Shown here piece after piece: positions 26,681 through 35,333 of a DNA stretch of 64,000 bases. Each line of letters begins with the position of its first letter. Within the stretch, counting starts at the first letter, position 1. Both the position numbers and the translations under genes were made by a program. Source of the DNA: DASQHL01 sp963843685 (GTDB lineage: Bacteria; Chloroflexota; Dehalococcoidia; DSTF01; JACRBR01); the NCBI GenBank assembly GCA_963843685.1, contig CAWJLO010000010.1, positions 682,001 to 746,000 of the forward strand, read 5' to 3'. Under the pieces are notes generated by a model. That model ran no database searches and was not told where the DNA came from. It was given only the letters and a program-made list of their open reading frames with translations.

Positions 26681-27490
26681 CTACGGCTCGTCGTCGACGG
26701 CGATGATGGTCGCCGGCGCTTCGACCGGCGAGCCGCGCCGCCCGCGAGAGTCGCGGTACAGCGCGATCGCGATCGCGGCGACGATGATCCCCGTGAACAG
26801 CACCTCGGTAAGCCGCACCAGCCGCTCGGTGTCGCCGAACTTCACGCCGAGCGCGCCCATCAGCACGCCGATCCCCGTGAAGGTCAGCACCCAGAGCGTC
26901 GCACCGGCGTAGTCGAACGGCGCCCAGCGGCGGTAGGGGATGCGGAACAGGCCGGCGGCGGCCGGTCCGATCATCCGCGAGTATCCGGCGAAGTGGTAGA
27001 CGAGGATGAACCAGCGCCCGCGCGACTCCAGCGCGTCGCGGACCTTGCCCAGCGGCTCTGCGAGCGAGCCGCGGGCGAGCACGCGCGACCAGCCGCCGCG
27101 GCCGATGGCGTAGCTGATGCTGTCGCCGATCAGTGTCGCGGCGATGCCGAGCGCGATGACGGGCCAGAGATCGATCGAGCCGTTCTGCGCCGCGAGGCCG
27201 CCCAGGATGAGGATGATGGCGCCCGGCACGAGGAGGCCGAGGAACATCGTGTTCTCCAGCAGCACGCCGATGAACACGACGTAGTAGCCGTAGTCCACGA
27301 AGAGATGCTGGACCTTGCGCAGGACCCAGCCGCTCAAGCGCTCGCCGGTGTTGAGGTAGTAGTTCAATCCCTCGAAGGGAGAGAGGCGCGGCAGAAGGAA
27401 GAAGACGACGATGAAGGCCAGCGCCAGCCAGTTGGCGTTGCGCCGCATCCACGCGAGGGCCGGCGGGTCAGGCTCCGGCGTCTGGTCCAT
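26681..27490 (-). CDS. DedA-family membrane protein
   Basis: 269 residues with about five hydrophobic segments and the VTT/DedA arrangement: ENTMFLGLLVPGAIILILGG, GIAATLIGDSISYAIGRGGW, then the conserved FILVYHFAGYSRMIGPAAAGLFRIPYRRW block with the membrane Arg residues and F-x(3)-Y-x-R. DedA proteins support lipid scrambling/flipping or membrane homeostasis. ATG 27490 is used because GAGGGAG precedes it. It overlaps the end of the pterin dehydratase gene. Confidence 0.88.
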   Translation of the reverse strand: MDQTPEPDPPALAWMRRNANWLALAFIVVFFLLPRLSPFEGLNYYLNTGERLSGWVLRKVQHLFVDYGYYVVFIGVLLENTMFLGLLVPGAIILILGGLAAQNGSIDLWPVIALGIAATLIGDSISYAIGRGGWSRVLARGSLAEPLGKVRDALESRGRWFILVYHFAGYSRMIGPAAAGLFRIPYRRWAPFDYAGATLWVLTFTGIGVLMGALGVKFGDTERLVRLTEVLFTGIIVAAIAIALYRDSRGRRGSPVEAPATIIAVDDEP

Positions 27491-27788
27491 CCGCTCCCTC
27501 GTCCTGCGCGGGGGTCCCACCGTCGATCTGCCCGGCCAGCTGGAGGTCCTTCTCGGTGATACCGCCCTCGCTGTGCGTGGAGAGCGTGAGCTTGACGCGG
27601 TTGTACTTGATCTCGATGTCAGGGTGGTGGTCGGCCGCTTCAGCGAAGCCGGCGACGCGATTCACGAAGGCCATCGCCTCCCCGAAGCCGCCGAACTCGT
27701 ACTTCTTGCGGATCTCGTCGCCGTGCCGCTTCCAGCCGGACAGCTCGTCGAGCCGCGCATCCACGTCGCGCTTCTGGAGGACGGGCAT
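27468..27788 (-). CDS. 4a-hydroxytetrahydrobiopterin dehydratase (pterin-4a-carbinolamine dehydratase)
   Basis: 106 residues. The PCD/DCoH signature is intact: LSGWKRHGDEIRKKYEFGGFGEAMAFVNRVAGFAEAADHHPDIEI with the catalytic His pair, then YNRVKLTLSTHSEGGIT. The protein dehydrates 4a-hydroxy-tetrahydropterin formed by aromatic amino acid hydroxylases; many bacteria have it without an obvious hydroxylase and the role is then unclear. The gene overlaps the start of the DedA gene by 23 bases, so they are co-transcribed. Confidence 0.9.
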   Translation of the reverse strand: MPVLQKRDVDARLDELSGWKRHGDEIRKKYEFGGFGEAMAFVNRVAGFAEAADHHPDIEIKYNRVKLTLSTHSEGGITEKDLQLAGQIDGGTPAQDEGADGPDAGA

Positions 27789-27887
27789 TCGGACACCACC
27801 CTTCGAACACTCGATGACACCGCGGGCCTCATTGTCCCGATCGGCGCGCCCCCTCCGCAAGGGCGCCCACGCGGTAGGATGACGCCA

Positions 27888-28529
27888 ATGCCGGATCAGC
27901 CCTCTCCCTTCGAGCCGCACCACTTTCAGCGCGAGGACGAATCGCCGGACACGCTGTTCTACGCGATGCCGCGGCTGCTGGTGCACATCGACGACTACGC
28001 CATCGAGGCGGCGCGGCGCGCCTACGCACAGCTCCTGCCGCGCGAGGGCGCGATCCTCGACCTCATGTCGAGCTATCGGTCGCACATGCCGCCGGAGCTG
28101 GCCTGGCGCCGGCTGGCCGGGCTGGGGCTGAACGAGGTCGAGCTGCGAGAGAACGACCAGCTCACCGAGTTCGCCGTCAAGGACTTGAACGCCGATCCGG
28201 CGCTGCCGTACGGCGACGCGGAGTTCGACGGCGCGGTGGTGACCGTATCGGTGCAGTACATGACGCGGCCGGTCGAGATCTTTCGCGAGGTGTGTCGCGC
28301 GCTGAAGCCGGGCGCGCCGTTCGTCGTGACGTACAGCAACCGGATGTTCCCGACGAAGGCCGTTCGCATCTGGCGCGCGCTGGACGACCGGGAGCGCGCG
28401 AAGCTGATCGCGACGTACTTCAACCTGGCCGGCGGCTTCGGGAACGTGCGGGCGCAGGACTGCAGCATCGACAGCGGCGGCGTCAACGACCCGCTGTTCG
28501 CGGTCTGGGCGGAGAAGGCACAGCCGTGA
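27888..28529 (+). CDS. Class I SAM-dependent methyltransferase-like protein
   Basis: 213 residues. The SAM fold is recognisable from AILDLMSSYRSHMPPEL (an unusual motif I lacking the GxG), LNADPALPYGDAEFDGAVVTVSVQYMTRPVEIFREVCRALKPG and FVVTYSNRMFPTKAVRIWRAL. Proteins with this altered motif occur widely and have no proven substrate. TAGGAT at 27875-27880 lies 7 bases before ATG 27888 (probably leaderless); ATG 27879 is in frame but overlaps that box. Confidence 0.8.
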   Translation: MPDQPSPFEPHHFQREDESPDTLFYAMPRLLVHIDDYAIEAARRAYAQLLPREGAILDLMSSYRSHMPPELAWRRLAGLGLNEVELRENDQLTEFAVKDLNADPALPYGDAEFDGAVVTVSVQYMTRPVEIFREVCRALKPGAPFVVTYSNRMFPTKAVRIWRALDDRERAKLIATYFNLAGGFGNVRAQDCSIDSGGVNDPLFAVWAEKAQP

Positions 28530-28624
28530 GGGGCTCACGAGATAGTTGTCGCGCCAATCACGATGCTATCTAATGGCAGTGGCCGCGAGCGGCCGCACGG
28601 GACGCCGTTGACCGCGGGAGCGAG

Positions 28625-29692
28625 ATGATTCAGCAACAGACGTTCGTGACGAAGGACGACCAGGCGCTCAAGATCTTCCAGTGGGCGGCCGGGGCGGCGA
28701 GCCTGCGCATGGCCAGCTACGGCCTGAAGCTCGGGCTGTTCCAGGCGATCGCGGCGCGCGAGGGGGGCCTGACGCTGGAGGAGATGGTCGAGCAGACGGG
28801 GCTCGACGCGCGCTACGTCCGCGCCTGGGCGAAGACGGCGGTCGCCGGCGAGCTGCTGGAGTATCAGCCGGCCGACGGGCGCTTCATCATGGCGTCCTTC
28901 ATGGAGGCGCTGCTGCTGGACGACCAGGACTTCCAGTACTCAGCGGGGCTCGTCACGAACCACGCCGTGGAGTCGCGGCTGGCCGACCGGGTTGAGGAGT
29001 GCTTTCGGACGGGGGAAGGGATCCCGTTCGCCGACTACGGCCAGGAGATGGTCGAGACGATCCACGCCTTCAGCAAGGCGGCGTACGAGCTGTTCCTTCC
29101 AAGCGTGCTGCTGCCGGCGCTGCCGGAGCTGACGGCGCGGCTGAACGCCGGCGGCACGATCCTGGAGCTGGGCTGCGGCGCCGGCGCCGGGCTGGTGTCG
29201 CTCGCGCGCACGTTCCCGCATTGCACCGTCACCGGGCTCGACCCCGACGTCACGTCGATCGCGCTCGCCCGCGAGCGAATCGAGGCTGCCGGCCTGAGCG
29301 AGCACGTCCACGCGGAGGAGATGCGCGGCGAGGACCTGACGAGCGAAGACGCGTTCGACTTCATCTACGCGCAGATCTCGCTTCACGAGATGGACGACGC
29401 GCGCATCGTGCTGGCCAATGCGCAACGGGCGCTCAAGGCCGACGGCACGCTGCTGATCACCGAGATCCGCGGACCGGAGCGCATCGAGGACTGCGTGGGG
29501 CCGTACAACGCGGTGCTCTCGCACATCGACCTGTTCTACGAGATCCCACAGGCCGTCGCGAAGGGCGGCCACGCGGTCGGCTTCTTCACGCGCGCCGAGA
29601 TCGAGGAGATGGCGGCGGAGGCGGGGCTGAGCCGCGTGCGCGAGCTGGACCTGGAGCAGCCGCTCTACGCGGCGTTCGTGGCCACGAAGTAG
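28625..29692 (+). CDS. Class I SAM methyltransferase with N-terminal winged-helix domain
   Basis: 355 residues. The N-terminal 100 residues form a winged-helix dimerisation domain (GLKLGLFQAIAAREGGLTLEEMVEQTGLDARYVRAW) as in O-methyltransferase and EgtD-like enzymes. The SAM site is TILELGCGAGAGLVSLARTFPHCTVTGLDPD, and a late ALKADGTLLITEIRGP motif follows. The acceptor is unknown; the layout resembles methyltransferases of secondary or cofactor metabolism. GAGCGAG precedes ATG 28625. A GC hairpin at about 29702-29718 ends the transcript. Confidence 0.85.
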   Translation: MIQQQTFVTKDDQALKIFQWAAGAASLRMASYGLKLGLFQAIAAREGGLTLEEMVEQTGLDARYVRAWAKTAVAGELLEYQPADGRFIMASFMEALLLDDQDFQYSAGLVTNHAVESRLADRVEECFRTGEGIPFADYGQEMVETIHAFSKAAYELFLPSVLLPALPELTARLNAGGTILELGCGAGAGLVSLARTFPHCTVTGLDPDVTSIALARERIEAAGLSEHVHAEEMRGEDLTSEDAFDFIYAQISLHEMDDARIVLANAQRALKADGTLLITEIRGPERIEDCVGPYNAVLSHIDLFYEIPQAVAKGGHAVGFFTRAEIEEMAAEAGLSRVRELDLEQPLYAAFVATK

Positions 29693-29701
29693 AACGAAGA
29701 A

Positions 29702-29718
29702 GCGGCCGAATCGGCCGC
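29702..29718 (+). terminator. Terminator-like hairpin
   Basis: GCGGCC / GGCCGC inverted repeat with a 5-base loop lies between the convergent methyltransferase and signal peptidase genes and is followed by CTCTTC. Moderate support. Confidence 0.5.
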
Positions 29719-29750
29719 CTCTTCGATCGAAGTTCGCTTGCCGCTGCCCG

Positions 29751-30772
29751 TCAGGGGGCGGTCGGCTTGATCACCTTGTTGTTGACGAACCCAAGGACGT
29801 CGAGCGGCCAGTACTTGAACCACGCCTCGCCGATGATGTCGCCCTCGGGCACGAAGTCGCAGACCTGCTGCTGGGGACAGGTCCAGGAGTGCGAGTCGTA
29901 GCTGTAGCGCCGGTTGTCGCCGAGCACGAAGTACATGCCCGGCGGTACCGTCTTCGGGCCGTAGGTGTAGTTCGGGGTCTGGGCGATGTAGTCCTCTTTC
30001 AGCGGGCTGCCGTTGATGTAGACGGTCTCGTCCTTCACCTCCACGGTATCGCCGGGCACGCCGATCACGCGCTTGATGAAGTCGCGGCTGGGATCGAGCG
30101 GGAACTTGAACACGATCACGTCGCCGCGGCGCGGGGCGCGGAACAGGTGCTTCGGCTGGCCGTTGTCGCCCGGGATGAACGGGAGGAACTTGTGGATGCG
30201 GTCCATATCGATGCGGAAGTAGATGGCCTTGTTCACGAGCAGGTACTGGTTCGTCTGCAGCGACGGCTGCATGCTCGCGCCTTCGACGCGGAAGTTCTGG
30301 ACCACAGCCTTGACGGCGAAGAAGATGAGCAGCGCCAGAATGACGGTCTCGGCCAGCTCACGGGCGACGCGCCGGGCGCGATCGCCGGTGTTCCGGCGCT
30401 TGCGGGGCACCGCCTCGTACGGGAACGCGCGCTCGTACGCGCGCGGGCTCAGGCCGAGGTCGGCCGGCGTGTACGCGAGTTCCAGCGACGCGGGGACGTC
30501 GACGTAGCGATCGACCGGCTGTCCGTACACATCGGCCTGCGCCGGCGCGGGCTCCGGCTCGACGACGGGCTCCGGCTCGATGACGGAGTCTCCGGTTCGA
30601 CGGCCGGCACGGGCGCCGGCGGGGCGAATGCGGCGGCCTCGGCCGAGGGCACGCCCTCTCGCTCGAGGCGAGGCGGCGGCTCCGGCATCGGTGCCGGGTC
30701 GAGGTGGAGCTCGCTGGAATCGGGGTCGGGGAGCCCGGATGTGGAGTCCGGGCCGGCGGGATCGTTGGACAT
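29751..30772 (-). CDS. lepB: Signal peptidase I with long Pro-rich N-terminal extension, frameshifted
   Basis: About 340 residues. The catalytic part shows one membrane helix (ETVILALLIFFAVKAVVQNF), the Ser nucleophile in VEGASMQPSLQTNQYLLVNK, the general-base Lys in RGDVIVFKFP...FIKRVIGVPGD, and FVLGDNRRYSYDSHSW. It releases secretory proteins by cleaving signal peptides. GTG 30530 is possible, but frame analysis shows an earlier start at ATG 30772 with one frameshift near 30587, adding a disordered Pro/Glu-rich cytoplasmic extension (SNDPAGPDSTSGLPDPDSS...). TAGAAT (minus strand) is 9 bases before ATG 30772. The extension is unusual for LepB. Confidence 0.88.
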
Positions 30773-30833
30773 AAGCCGCTCATTCTAGCACGCGGGCGCA
30801 GCCGCGGCTGACGCTCTGTTAGAATCTGCCCCG

Positions 30834-31443
30834 TTGATACGCGACGCTTCCCCGGACGAGCCAACGGCGCCGCATGAGGAGGCGCTCCTCCGCGACGCGA
30901 GGCGCGGCGACCTCGGTTGTTTCAACTCGCTCGTGGAGTTGCACCAGCGCGCCGTCTACAACCTCTGCCTTCGTATGCTCGGCAATCCCGCGTCGGCGGA
31001 AGATGCCACGCAGGACGCATTCCTCTCCGCATTCCGCAGGATTGGCTCGCTCAAAGGCGACACGTTCCGGCCCTGGCTGATGCGCATCGCGGCAAACGCG
31101 TGCACGGACGAGCTGCGGCGGCGGTCCCGCCGTCCGGCGACGGAGCCTGGATACGGGGAACGAGGACGAAACGCCGCTGGACGTCCCCGACCCGGCGCCC
31201 GGTCCCGAAACGGAGGTGCTGCGCGGCGAATCGGAGGCCCGTGTGCAGGCGGCGCTGCTCCGGCTGCCTCATGATCAACGCGTGGCCGTGATCATGTGTG
31301 ACATCCAGGGATTCGCGTACGAGGAGATCGCGGCGTCGATGCGGACGTCGATCGGCACCGTGAAGTCGCGCATCGCGCGTGGGCGCGAGAAGCTGCGGCG
31401 GGAGCTGGGCGCCGGTCGAGAGGAACAGATCAGCGATGCGTAG
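30834..31443 (+). CDS. ECF RNA polymerase sigma factor, frameshifted
   Basis: About 202 residues of sigma-70 family, ECF group. Region 2 is FNSLVELHQRAVYNLCLRMLGNPASAEDATQDAFLSAFRRI...FRPWLMRIAANACTDELRRRSRR. Near 31150 the frame shifts, and region 4 continues as LLRLPHDQRVAVIMCDIQGFAYEEIAASMRTSIGTVKSRIARGREKLR. TAGAAT at 30820-30825 lies 8 bases before TTG 30834, suggesting a leaderless start. A zinc-finger anti-sigma gene follows 51 bases later. It directs RNA polymerase to a stress regulon that cannot be named here. Confidence 0.88.
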
Positions 31444-31494
31444 CGTCATACAAGTGCTGCCGTGTGAGAGTACGGCAGAAGCCAGGTGGATTGT

Positions 31495-32307
31495 GTGAAC
31501 AGCGTGTTAGAACTTGTGCTGCGGCGTCATCGACCGGACGAGGTCGCGCTCTCCTCGTGGCTTGACGGCCAGCTCGATCCGGCGGCGTCGGCGAAGCTGG
31601 AGGCGCACGTCTCGGCGTGTGGGGCCTGTCGCGGCCGGACAGAAGAGTTGCGGATCGTGCGGGTGAGCCTGCGCGCCATGCCGGCGGCCGAGCCGCCGCG
31701 CTCATTTCGCATTACGCCCGAGATGGCGGCGGCGACTCCTGCCGTAGCCGCGCCACGGCCGCTGGCGCTGCGCCTGGCGCCGGCCGTCAGCGCGGTGGCC
31801 GTGGTCGTCTTCGCCGTCGTCGTGGGGGCCGATGTGTATTCGTCGGGCGGTTCGTCCAGTACGAGCGCAACGGGGGCGTTGGCCCCCTCGAGCGGCGCCG
31901 CTGCCCAGCGATCGAACGCCGACTCCGGCCTGACGGCGCCGGAGTCCGGAGCGGAGCCGACGAACGTCGCGGCAGCGGCGCCCGTCACGCCTCCCGAGCC
32001 CGCAGCCGGCGGTGTCGCACCGCCGTCCGAAGCTGCCACACCGTCCGCGCCGCCTGGTCCCGCGACGGGCGCCGGCGTCGCGCCGACGACCGAATCGGGC
32101 GAAGACAGCGCCAAGGGCATCGGCACCTCGGTCCCGGCCGCAACGGGCCCTGCGTTCGAGAGCGCGGCGCACCAAGACCAAAGCGGCAGCTCGGGGAACA
32201 ATCGGACGGCGCTGCACGTCATAGAAGCAGTGATCGCCGCCGTAGCACTGGCAGCGGGCGCCGTGGCCATCGGCACTCGCCTGCGGGAGAGAGGAGCATC
32301 GAGATGA
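31495..32307 (+). CDS. Anti-sigma factor with N-terminal zinc finger
   Basis: 270 residues. The N-terminus has the ZAS signature: HVSACGAC (H-x3-C-x2-C, about residues 39-46) preceded by LSSWLDGQLDPAASAKLEAH. One membrane helix (VSAVAVVVFAVVVGADVY) separates it from a large Ala/Pro/Ser/Gly-rich extracytoplasmic part, followed by another hydrophobic segment near the end (VIEAVIAAVALAAGAVAIG). It should hold the upstream ECF sigma factor inactive. GTG 31495 is chosen because AGGTGG precedes it; GTG 31486 is an alternative. The SIMPL gene overlaps its stop. Confidence 0.85.
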   Translation: MNSVLELVLRRHRPDEVALSSWLDGQLDPAASAKLEAHVSACGACRGRTEELRIVRVSLRAMPAAEPPRSFRITPEMAAATPAVAAPRPLALRLAPAVSAVAVVVFAVVVGADVYSSGGSSSTSATGALAPSSGAAAQRSNADSGLTAPESGAEPTNVAAAAPVTPPEPAAGGVAPPSEAATPSAPPGPATGAGVAPTTESGEDSAKGIGTSVPAATGPAFESAAHQDQSGSSGNNRTALHVIEAVIAAVALAAGAVAIGTRLRERGASR

Positions 32308-33047
32308 GACCGCGAGCAGGAATCGCCATCGCAGGGACCGTATTCGTCGCCGCCGCGCTGCTCGGCGCGGTGGCGTGCAGCCCGAAGACCACGGTGCAGG
32401 TGCCGAGCCAGCAGCAACAGACCGGGATCACGGTCAGCGGCGAGGGCAAGGCGACGGGCACGCCGGACATCGCCAACATCCAGCTCGGCGTGTCGAAGCT
32501 GGCGAACACCGTCGCCGACGCGCGGTCCCAGGCTGCGGCGTCGATGGACGCGATGGTGACGTCGATGAAGGACAACGGGGTCGACGCCAAGGACATCCAG
32601 ACGCAGCAGCTGAACATCTCGCCGGAGTACGACTACAGCAACAACAAGCAGACGCTGAAGGGCTTCCGCGTGACGAACATCGTCTCGGCGAAGATCCGCA
32701 AGATCGACGACACGAGCAAGATCGTCGATGACGCGGTGACAGCCGGCGGCAACGACGCGCAGGTCCAGGGGATCAGCTTCTCGATCGAGAATCCGGACGA
32801 CCTGAAGGCGCAGGCGCGCAAGGACGCGATGGACGATGCGCGATCGCGGGCGGAGACGCTGGCGAAGGAGGCGGGCGTGACGCTGGGCGACCCGATCACG
32901 ATCTCGGAGTCGAACGTCGTCGTCCCGGTGCCGTTTGCGGCCGGAGCCACAGCGGCGGACAGATCCGTCGCGGCTCCGGAGACCCCGATTGAGCCGGGGA
33001 CGCAGGACGTGACGGTGGACATCAACGTCACCTGGAGCATCAAGTAG
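32304..33047 (+). CDS. SIMPL-domain (DUF541) lipoprotein
   Basis: 247 residues. A lipoprotein signal with lipobox LLGAVAC (about residues 18-24) is followed by a Ser/Gln linker and the SIMPL/DUF541 fold: TGITVSGEGKATGTPDIANIQLGV, NNKQTLKGFRVTNIVSAKI and ENPDDLKAQARKDAMDDARSRAETLAKEAGV. The domain occurs in envelope stress proteins (for example BP26, YggE). ATG 32304 overlaps the anti-sigma stop (ATGA), so sigma, anti-sigma and SIMPL protein form an operon. Confidence 0.88.
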   Translation: MRPRAGIAIAGTVFVAAALLGAVACSPKTTVQVPSQQQQTGITVSGEGKATGTPDIANIQLGVSKLANTVADARSQAAASMDAMVTSMKDNGVDAKDIQTQQLNISPEYDYSNNKQTLKGFRVTNIVSAKIRKIDDTSKIVDDAVTAGGNDAQVQGISFSIENPDDLKAQARKDAMDDARSRAETLAKEAGVTLGDPITISESNVVVPVPFAAGATAADRSVAAPETPIEPGTQDVTVDINVTWSIK

Positions 33048-33074
33048 GCAGATGTTCCGGAATCAGTGATTCGC

Positions 33075-33100
33075 GCGGGGCGGTCTCAGGACCGCCCCGC
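33075..33100 (+). terminator. Terminator-like hairpin after the sigma operon
   Basis: An 11-bp GC-rich perfect stem (GCGGGGCGGTC / GACCGCCCCGC) with a 4-base loop follows the SIMPL gene. It lacks a T-run. Confidence 0.55.
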
Positions 33101-33186
33101 ATCGCGTGATGCCGCCCCGTCTCGCTACAATGTCGGTAGTGCGCGGCCGCCGTGTCGGCCGCGACCTCGTATTCCCGACGGTGCAG

Positions 33187-34317
33187 ATGGCGACAAATCA
33201 GAAGCAAGACTACTACGACGTGCTGGGCGTGGCCCGCGGCGCCAGCGCGGACGAACTGAAGAAGGCGTTCCGTCGCCTGGCGATGCAGTACCACCCGGAC
33301 CGGAACAAAGAGCCGGAGGCGGAGGCGCGCTTCAAGGAGGTCAACGAGGCCTACGAAGTGCTCTCGGACCCGGAGCGCCGGTCGATGTACGACCGGTTCG
33401 GCCACGCCGCGACGCAGGGCGGCCAGGAGGGGTTCGCCCGCGGCTTCGACGGCTTCGGCTTCGGCGGTCTGGGGGACATCTTCGACGCGTTCTTCGGCGG
33501 CGCGAACGCCCGCACGCAGCGCGGCCCGGCCCGCGGGGCCGACGTCCGCCGCAGCACGACGATCGCCTTCGAGGAGGCGGTCTTCGGCGTCGAGAAGGAA
33601 GTCGAAGTGCAGACGGCGGAGCTCTGTTCGGTCTGCAACGGCCTGCGGGCGGAGCCCGGGACGGAGCCGGAGCGCTGCCCCGCGTGCAACGGCTCCGGTG
33701 AGGTGCGACGGGTCCAGCAGAGCATCTTCGGCCAGTTCGTGAACGTCGCGGCGTGCGATCGCTGCCGCGGGGAGGGCCGCGTCGTCGCGAACCCGTGCAA
33801 GAACTGCCGTGGCGTGGGGCGCGAGAAGCGCAAGCGCAAGCTTTCGGTGAAGATCCCCGGCGGCGTCGACAACGGGTCGCAGATGCGTTTGACGGGCGAG
33901 GGCGAGATCGGCAATCACGGGGGTCCCCGGGGCAACCTCTACCTGCAGATCAACGTCAGGCCGCACGAGATCTTCCGCCGCGAGGACGACGACCTGCTGG
34001 TCGACCTGGAGCTGAACTTCGCCCAGGTGGCGCTGGGCGACGAGATCGCCGTGCCGACCATCGACGGCGATCCGCACGAGCTGCGCGTTCCGGCGGGCAC
34101 ACAGACGGGCGAGATGTTCGTCGTGCGCGGCAAGGGCGTGCCGCACCTGCGCGGCGGCGGCCGAGGGGACATGATCGTCCGCGCGAACGTGATCACACCG
34201 AAGCATCTCTCGAAGGAGCAGAAGGACCTGCTCAAGCAGCTCGCCGAGTCCATGGGAACGCACGTGAAGCCGCAGGAAGGCGGCTTCATGGGCAAGATCA
34301 AGGACGCCCTCGGCTAA
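33187..34317 (+). CDS. dnaJ: Chaperone DnaJ
   Basis: 376 residues, usual DnaJ length. J-domain DYYDVLGVARGASADELKKAFRRLAMQYHPDRN with the HPD motif, a Gly/Phe-rich linker, then four zinc-finger motifs CSVCNGLR, CPACNGSG, CDRCRGEG and CKNCRGVG and the C-terminal substrate-binding domain. It stimulates the DnaK ATPase. The first zinc motif lacks the second Gly. dnaK and grpE are not adjacent. The start is taken at the conserved MATNQKQDYY; TACAAT at 33126-33131 is a candidate -10. Confidence 0.95.
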   Translation: MATNQKQDYYDVLGVARGASADELKKAFRRLAMQYHPDRNKEPEAEARFKEVNEAYEVLSDPERRSMYDRFGHAATQGGQEGFARGFDGFGFGGLGDIFDAFFGGANARTQRGPARGADVRRSTTIAFEEAVFGVEKEVEVQTAELCSVCNGLRAEPGTEPERCPACNGSGEVRRVQQSIFGQFVNVAACDRCRGEGRVVANPCKNCRGVGREKRKRKLSVKIPGGVDNGSQMRLTGEGEIGNHGGPRGNLYLQINVRPHEIFRREDDDLLVDLELNFAQVALGDEIAVPTIDGDPHELRVPAGTQTGEMFVVRGKGVPHLRGGGRGDMIVRANVITPKHLSKEQKDLLKQLAESMGTHVKPQEGGFMGKIKDALG

Positions 34318-34359
34318 CCCGCCGCCACGCGGCGTACAATCGGGACGGGAGCGAGCCGT

Positions 34360-35130
34360 ATGAGCGCAGTCTTCCTTGTCCTCGCAGCGTTTCTCGCCAG
34401 CACCGTGGAGATGGTGGAGGCGCTGACCATCGTGCTGGCCGTCGGCCTCACGCGCGGCTGGCGCTCGGCGCTGATCGGCGTGGTGGTGGCGCTGCTGGCG
34501 CTCGGCGTGGTCGTCGCGGCGCTCGGCCCGACGCTCACACTCATCCCCATCGACTCGCTGCGGCTGTTCATCGGCGCGCTGCTGCTGATCTTCGGCGTGC
34601 AGTGGCTGCGCAAGGCGGTGCTGCGCGCTAGCGGCTACAAGGCACTCCACGACGAAGACGAGATCTTCCGGCGTGAGGCCGAAGAGGCGGCGATGGCGCT
34701 CCGCACGCACGGCGCGCTCGACTGGTACTCCTTCACGCTGGCGTTCAAGGGCGTGTTCCTGGAGGGGCTCGAGGTGGCGTTCATCGTCGTCACGTTCGGC
34801 AGCGCGCAGGGGAGCATCCCGCTGGCCGCGGTCGGTGCGGCCGCCGCGTTCGTCATCGTCGCGGGCGTCGGCACCGTGATCCACGCGCCGCTCAGCCGCG
34901 TGCCGGAGAACTCGATGAAATTCGCCGTCGGCGTCATGCTGACCACGTTCGGCACGTTCTGGGGCGTCGAGGGGACCGGCGCGCACTGGCCGGGCAGCGA
35001 CCTGGCGCTCCTCGGCGTCCTTGCGTTCGTGCTGGCCGTGTCGCTGGGGCAGGTGCGCATGCTGCGCTGGCTGCGCGAGCGGCAGGAACCCGCCACCGAG
35101 CCTGCGGTCGCACTGGCGGTGGAGTCGTGA
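34360..35130 (+). CDS. COG4280-type integral membrane protein (possible metal transporter)
   Basis: 256 residues with about six or seven hydrophobic segments. Two repeats carry membrane acidic motifs: STVEMVEALTIVLAVGLTRGW near residue 14 and FKGVFLEGLEVAFIVVTFG near 128, which resemble the ExxE/REGLE motifs of FTR1-like iron permeases and related exporters. The middle cytoplasmic loop is charged. The transported ion is unknown and the FTR1 relation is an inference. TACAAT near 34334 and GGGAG form a leadered start. The next small gene overlaps the stop. Confidence 0.7.
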   Translation: MSAVFLVLAAFLASTVEMVEALTIVLAVGLTRGWRSALIGVVVALLALGVVVAALGPTLTLIPIDSLRLFIGALLLIFGVQWLRKAVLRASGYKALHDEDEIFRREAEEAAMALRTHGALDWYSFTLAFKGVFLEGLEVAFIVVTFGSAQGSIPLAAVGAAAAFVIVAGVGTVIHAPLSRVPENSMKFAVGVMLTTFGTFWGVEGTGAHWPGSDLALLGVLAFVLAVSLGQVRMLRWLRERQEPATEPAVALAVES

Positions 35131-35330
35131 AGTACGTCGAGGGGTTCATCGCCTTCTGGTGGGACTTCATCATCGGCGACGACTGGCGCGTGGCGGCCGG
35201 CGTCATCGTGGCGTTCGCCGTGACCGCCGGGCTGGCGCACGCGGGTGTAGCGGCGTGGTGGATCGTGCCGCTCGTCGTCGTGTCGCTGCTCAGCCTGTCG
35301 CTGTGGACCGTCGCCCGCGGGCGAACCTAA
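35127..35330 (+). CDS. Small membrane protein partner of the COG4280 gene
   Basis: 67 residues with two hydrophobic segments (about 21-41 and 43-61). GTG 35127 overlaps the previous stop by 4 bases, so it is translationally coupled to the COG4280 gene and may be a subunit of the same complex. No domain is recognised. Confidence 0.6.
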   Translation: MKYVEGFIAFWWDFIIGDDWRVAAGVIVAFAVTAGLAHAGVAAWWIVPLVVVSLLSLSLWTVARGRT

Positions 35331-35333
35331 CCG

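Noticed and set aside
30449..30772. Separate small protein before lepB
   Set aside because: Its sequence continues into the lepB frame after one base shift near 30587, so it is best read as the lepB N-terminus.
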